Positions 4,629-5,002 of a DNA stretch of 5,002 bases are shown here, piece after piece. The stretch lies in the NCBI GenBank assembly GCA_003539375.1, contig DPPH01000102.1:1-5002 (forward strand), in the 5' to 3' direction. The position numbers and the translations under genes were made by a program. How positions within the stretch are numbered: position 1 is the stretch's first letter; each line of letters starts with the position of its first letter. The DNA is from Clostridiales bacterium (lineage in GTDB: Bacteria > Bacillota > Clostridia > Tissierellales > Dethiosulfatibacteraceae). Under the pieces are notes generated by a model, which ran no database searches, had not been told where the DNA came from, and worked only from the letters and a program-made list of their open reading frames with translations.

Positions 4629-5002
4629 ATGAATAAACTGGTATTTTTTGGTGGAAAAGGTGGGGTAGGTAAAACTACATCATCATCGGCTTATGCTTTT
4701 TACTGTGCTGAAAAAGGTGAAAAAACTTTGCTGGTATCTACGGATCCAGCTCATTCTCTTTGTGATATATTTGAAAGAAAGATAGGCTCGAAAATTACAG
4801 AGATAAAGGAGAATTTATTTTCTCTAGAAATAGACCCTGAAGAAGAAAGTCAGGAATACATTAGAAATATAAAGAAAAACATGAAGGATATAGTAAGTCC
4901 TGTAATAGTTAAGGAAATTGAAAGACAGCTAGATGCTGCTGCAGTATCACCTGGCTCAGATGAGTCAGCGGTTTTTGATAAGCTTATGGAAATAATAATA
5001 GA
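4629..5002 (+). CDS. ArsA/Get3-like ATPase, N-terminal part (runs off the right edge)
   Basis: The first 124 residues of a SIMIBI-class P-loop ATPase are present, and the frame is open at the window end. The deviant Walker A is GGKGGVGKTT (8-17), with the signature K10 and the phosphate-binding K15. Switch I is STDPAHSLCD (37-46), with D39 the likely catalytic Asp. LDAAAVSPGSDE (101-112) matches the PG-x-DE motif of ArsA and Get3 proteins. The ATG at 4629 has AGGAGG 5 bases upstream, overlapping the stop of the CC-terminal protein. ArsA drives arsenite pumps and Get3 targets tail-anchored proteins; many bacterial homologues have no assigned role. No arsR, arsB or arsD gene is seen here, so an arsenic function should not be assumed. 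Whether it has one or two ATPase halves cannot be seen. Confidence 0.92.
   Translation, partial: MNKLVFFGGKGGVGKTTSSSAYAFYCAEKGEKTLLVSTDPAHSLCDIFERKIGSKITEIKENLFSLEIDPEEESQEYIRNIKKNMKDIVSPVIVKEIERQLDAAAVSPGSDESAVFDKLMEIII

Noticed and set aside
4629..5002. Arsenic resistance operon
   Set aside because: The ATPase is ArsA-like, but no arsR, arsD, arsB or acr3 is visible, and bacterial ArsA/Get3 homologues have other or unknown roles.
1..5002. CRISPR array, tRNA, rRNA, insertion sequence or phage attachment site
   Set aside because: No regularly spaced repeats, cloverleaf-like GC-rich segment, transposase or terminal inverted repeats with target duplications were seen.

Overview
The window comes from a strongly AT-rich genome with Gram-positive style signals: AGGAGG-type ribosome binding sites, TTGAAA/TATAAT-type promoters, and A/T-ending, Lys/Glu-rich coding sequence. 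This fits a low-GC, probably anaerobic member of the Firmicutes (Clostridia or Halanaerobiales-like). That placement is an inference from composition and gene content; no marker gene in the window fixes the taxon.

Layout. Positions 1-290 hold no convincing gene but contain AT-only inverted repeats and one good forward promoter (191-219). That promoter could make a short RNA ending at the hairpin at 292-333. A three-gene operon then runs leftward from 3022 to 335: a membrane-anchored DUF3810-type HEXXH protein, an HpcH/HpaI-family class II aldolase, and a 2-oxo-pentenoate/2-oxo-heptenedioate-type hydratase, closed by the same hairpin. A divergent intergenic region (3023-3141) separates this operon from the rightward genes: tag (3-methyladenine DNA glycosylase I), a universal stress protein with a broken nucleotide motif, and, after a strong terminator (4249-4280), a new unit. 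That unit is a 93-residue protein ending in Cys-Cys-stop ('cory-CC-star' type), followed 9 bases later by an ArsA/Get3-like ATPase that runs off the right edge.

How the genes work together. The hydratase and aldolase are consecutive-step enzymes of meta-cleavage pathways: water is added to a 2-oxo-enoate, then a retro-aldol cleavage releases pyruvate. Metal and catalytic residues align at the same numbers as in E. coli MhpD and HpaI. No ring-cleavage gene is present, so the substrate is open. Tag and the stress protein are housekeeping or stress genes. The CC-terminal small protein plus ArsA-like ATPase is the least understood part and the best candidate for an uncharacterised system.
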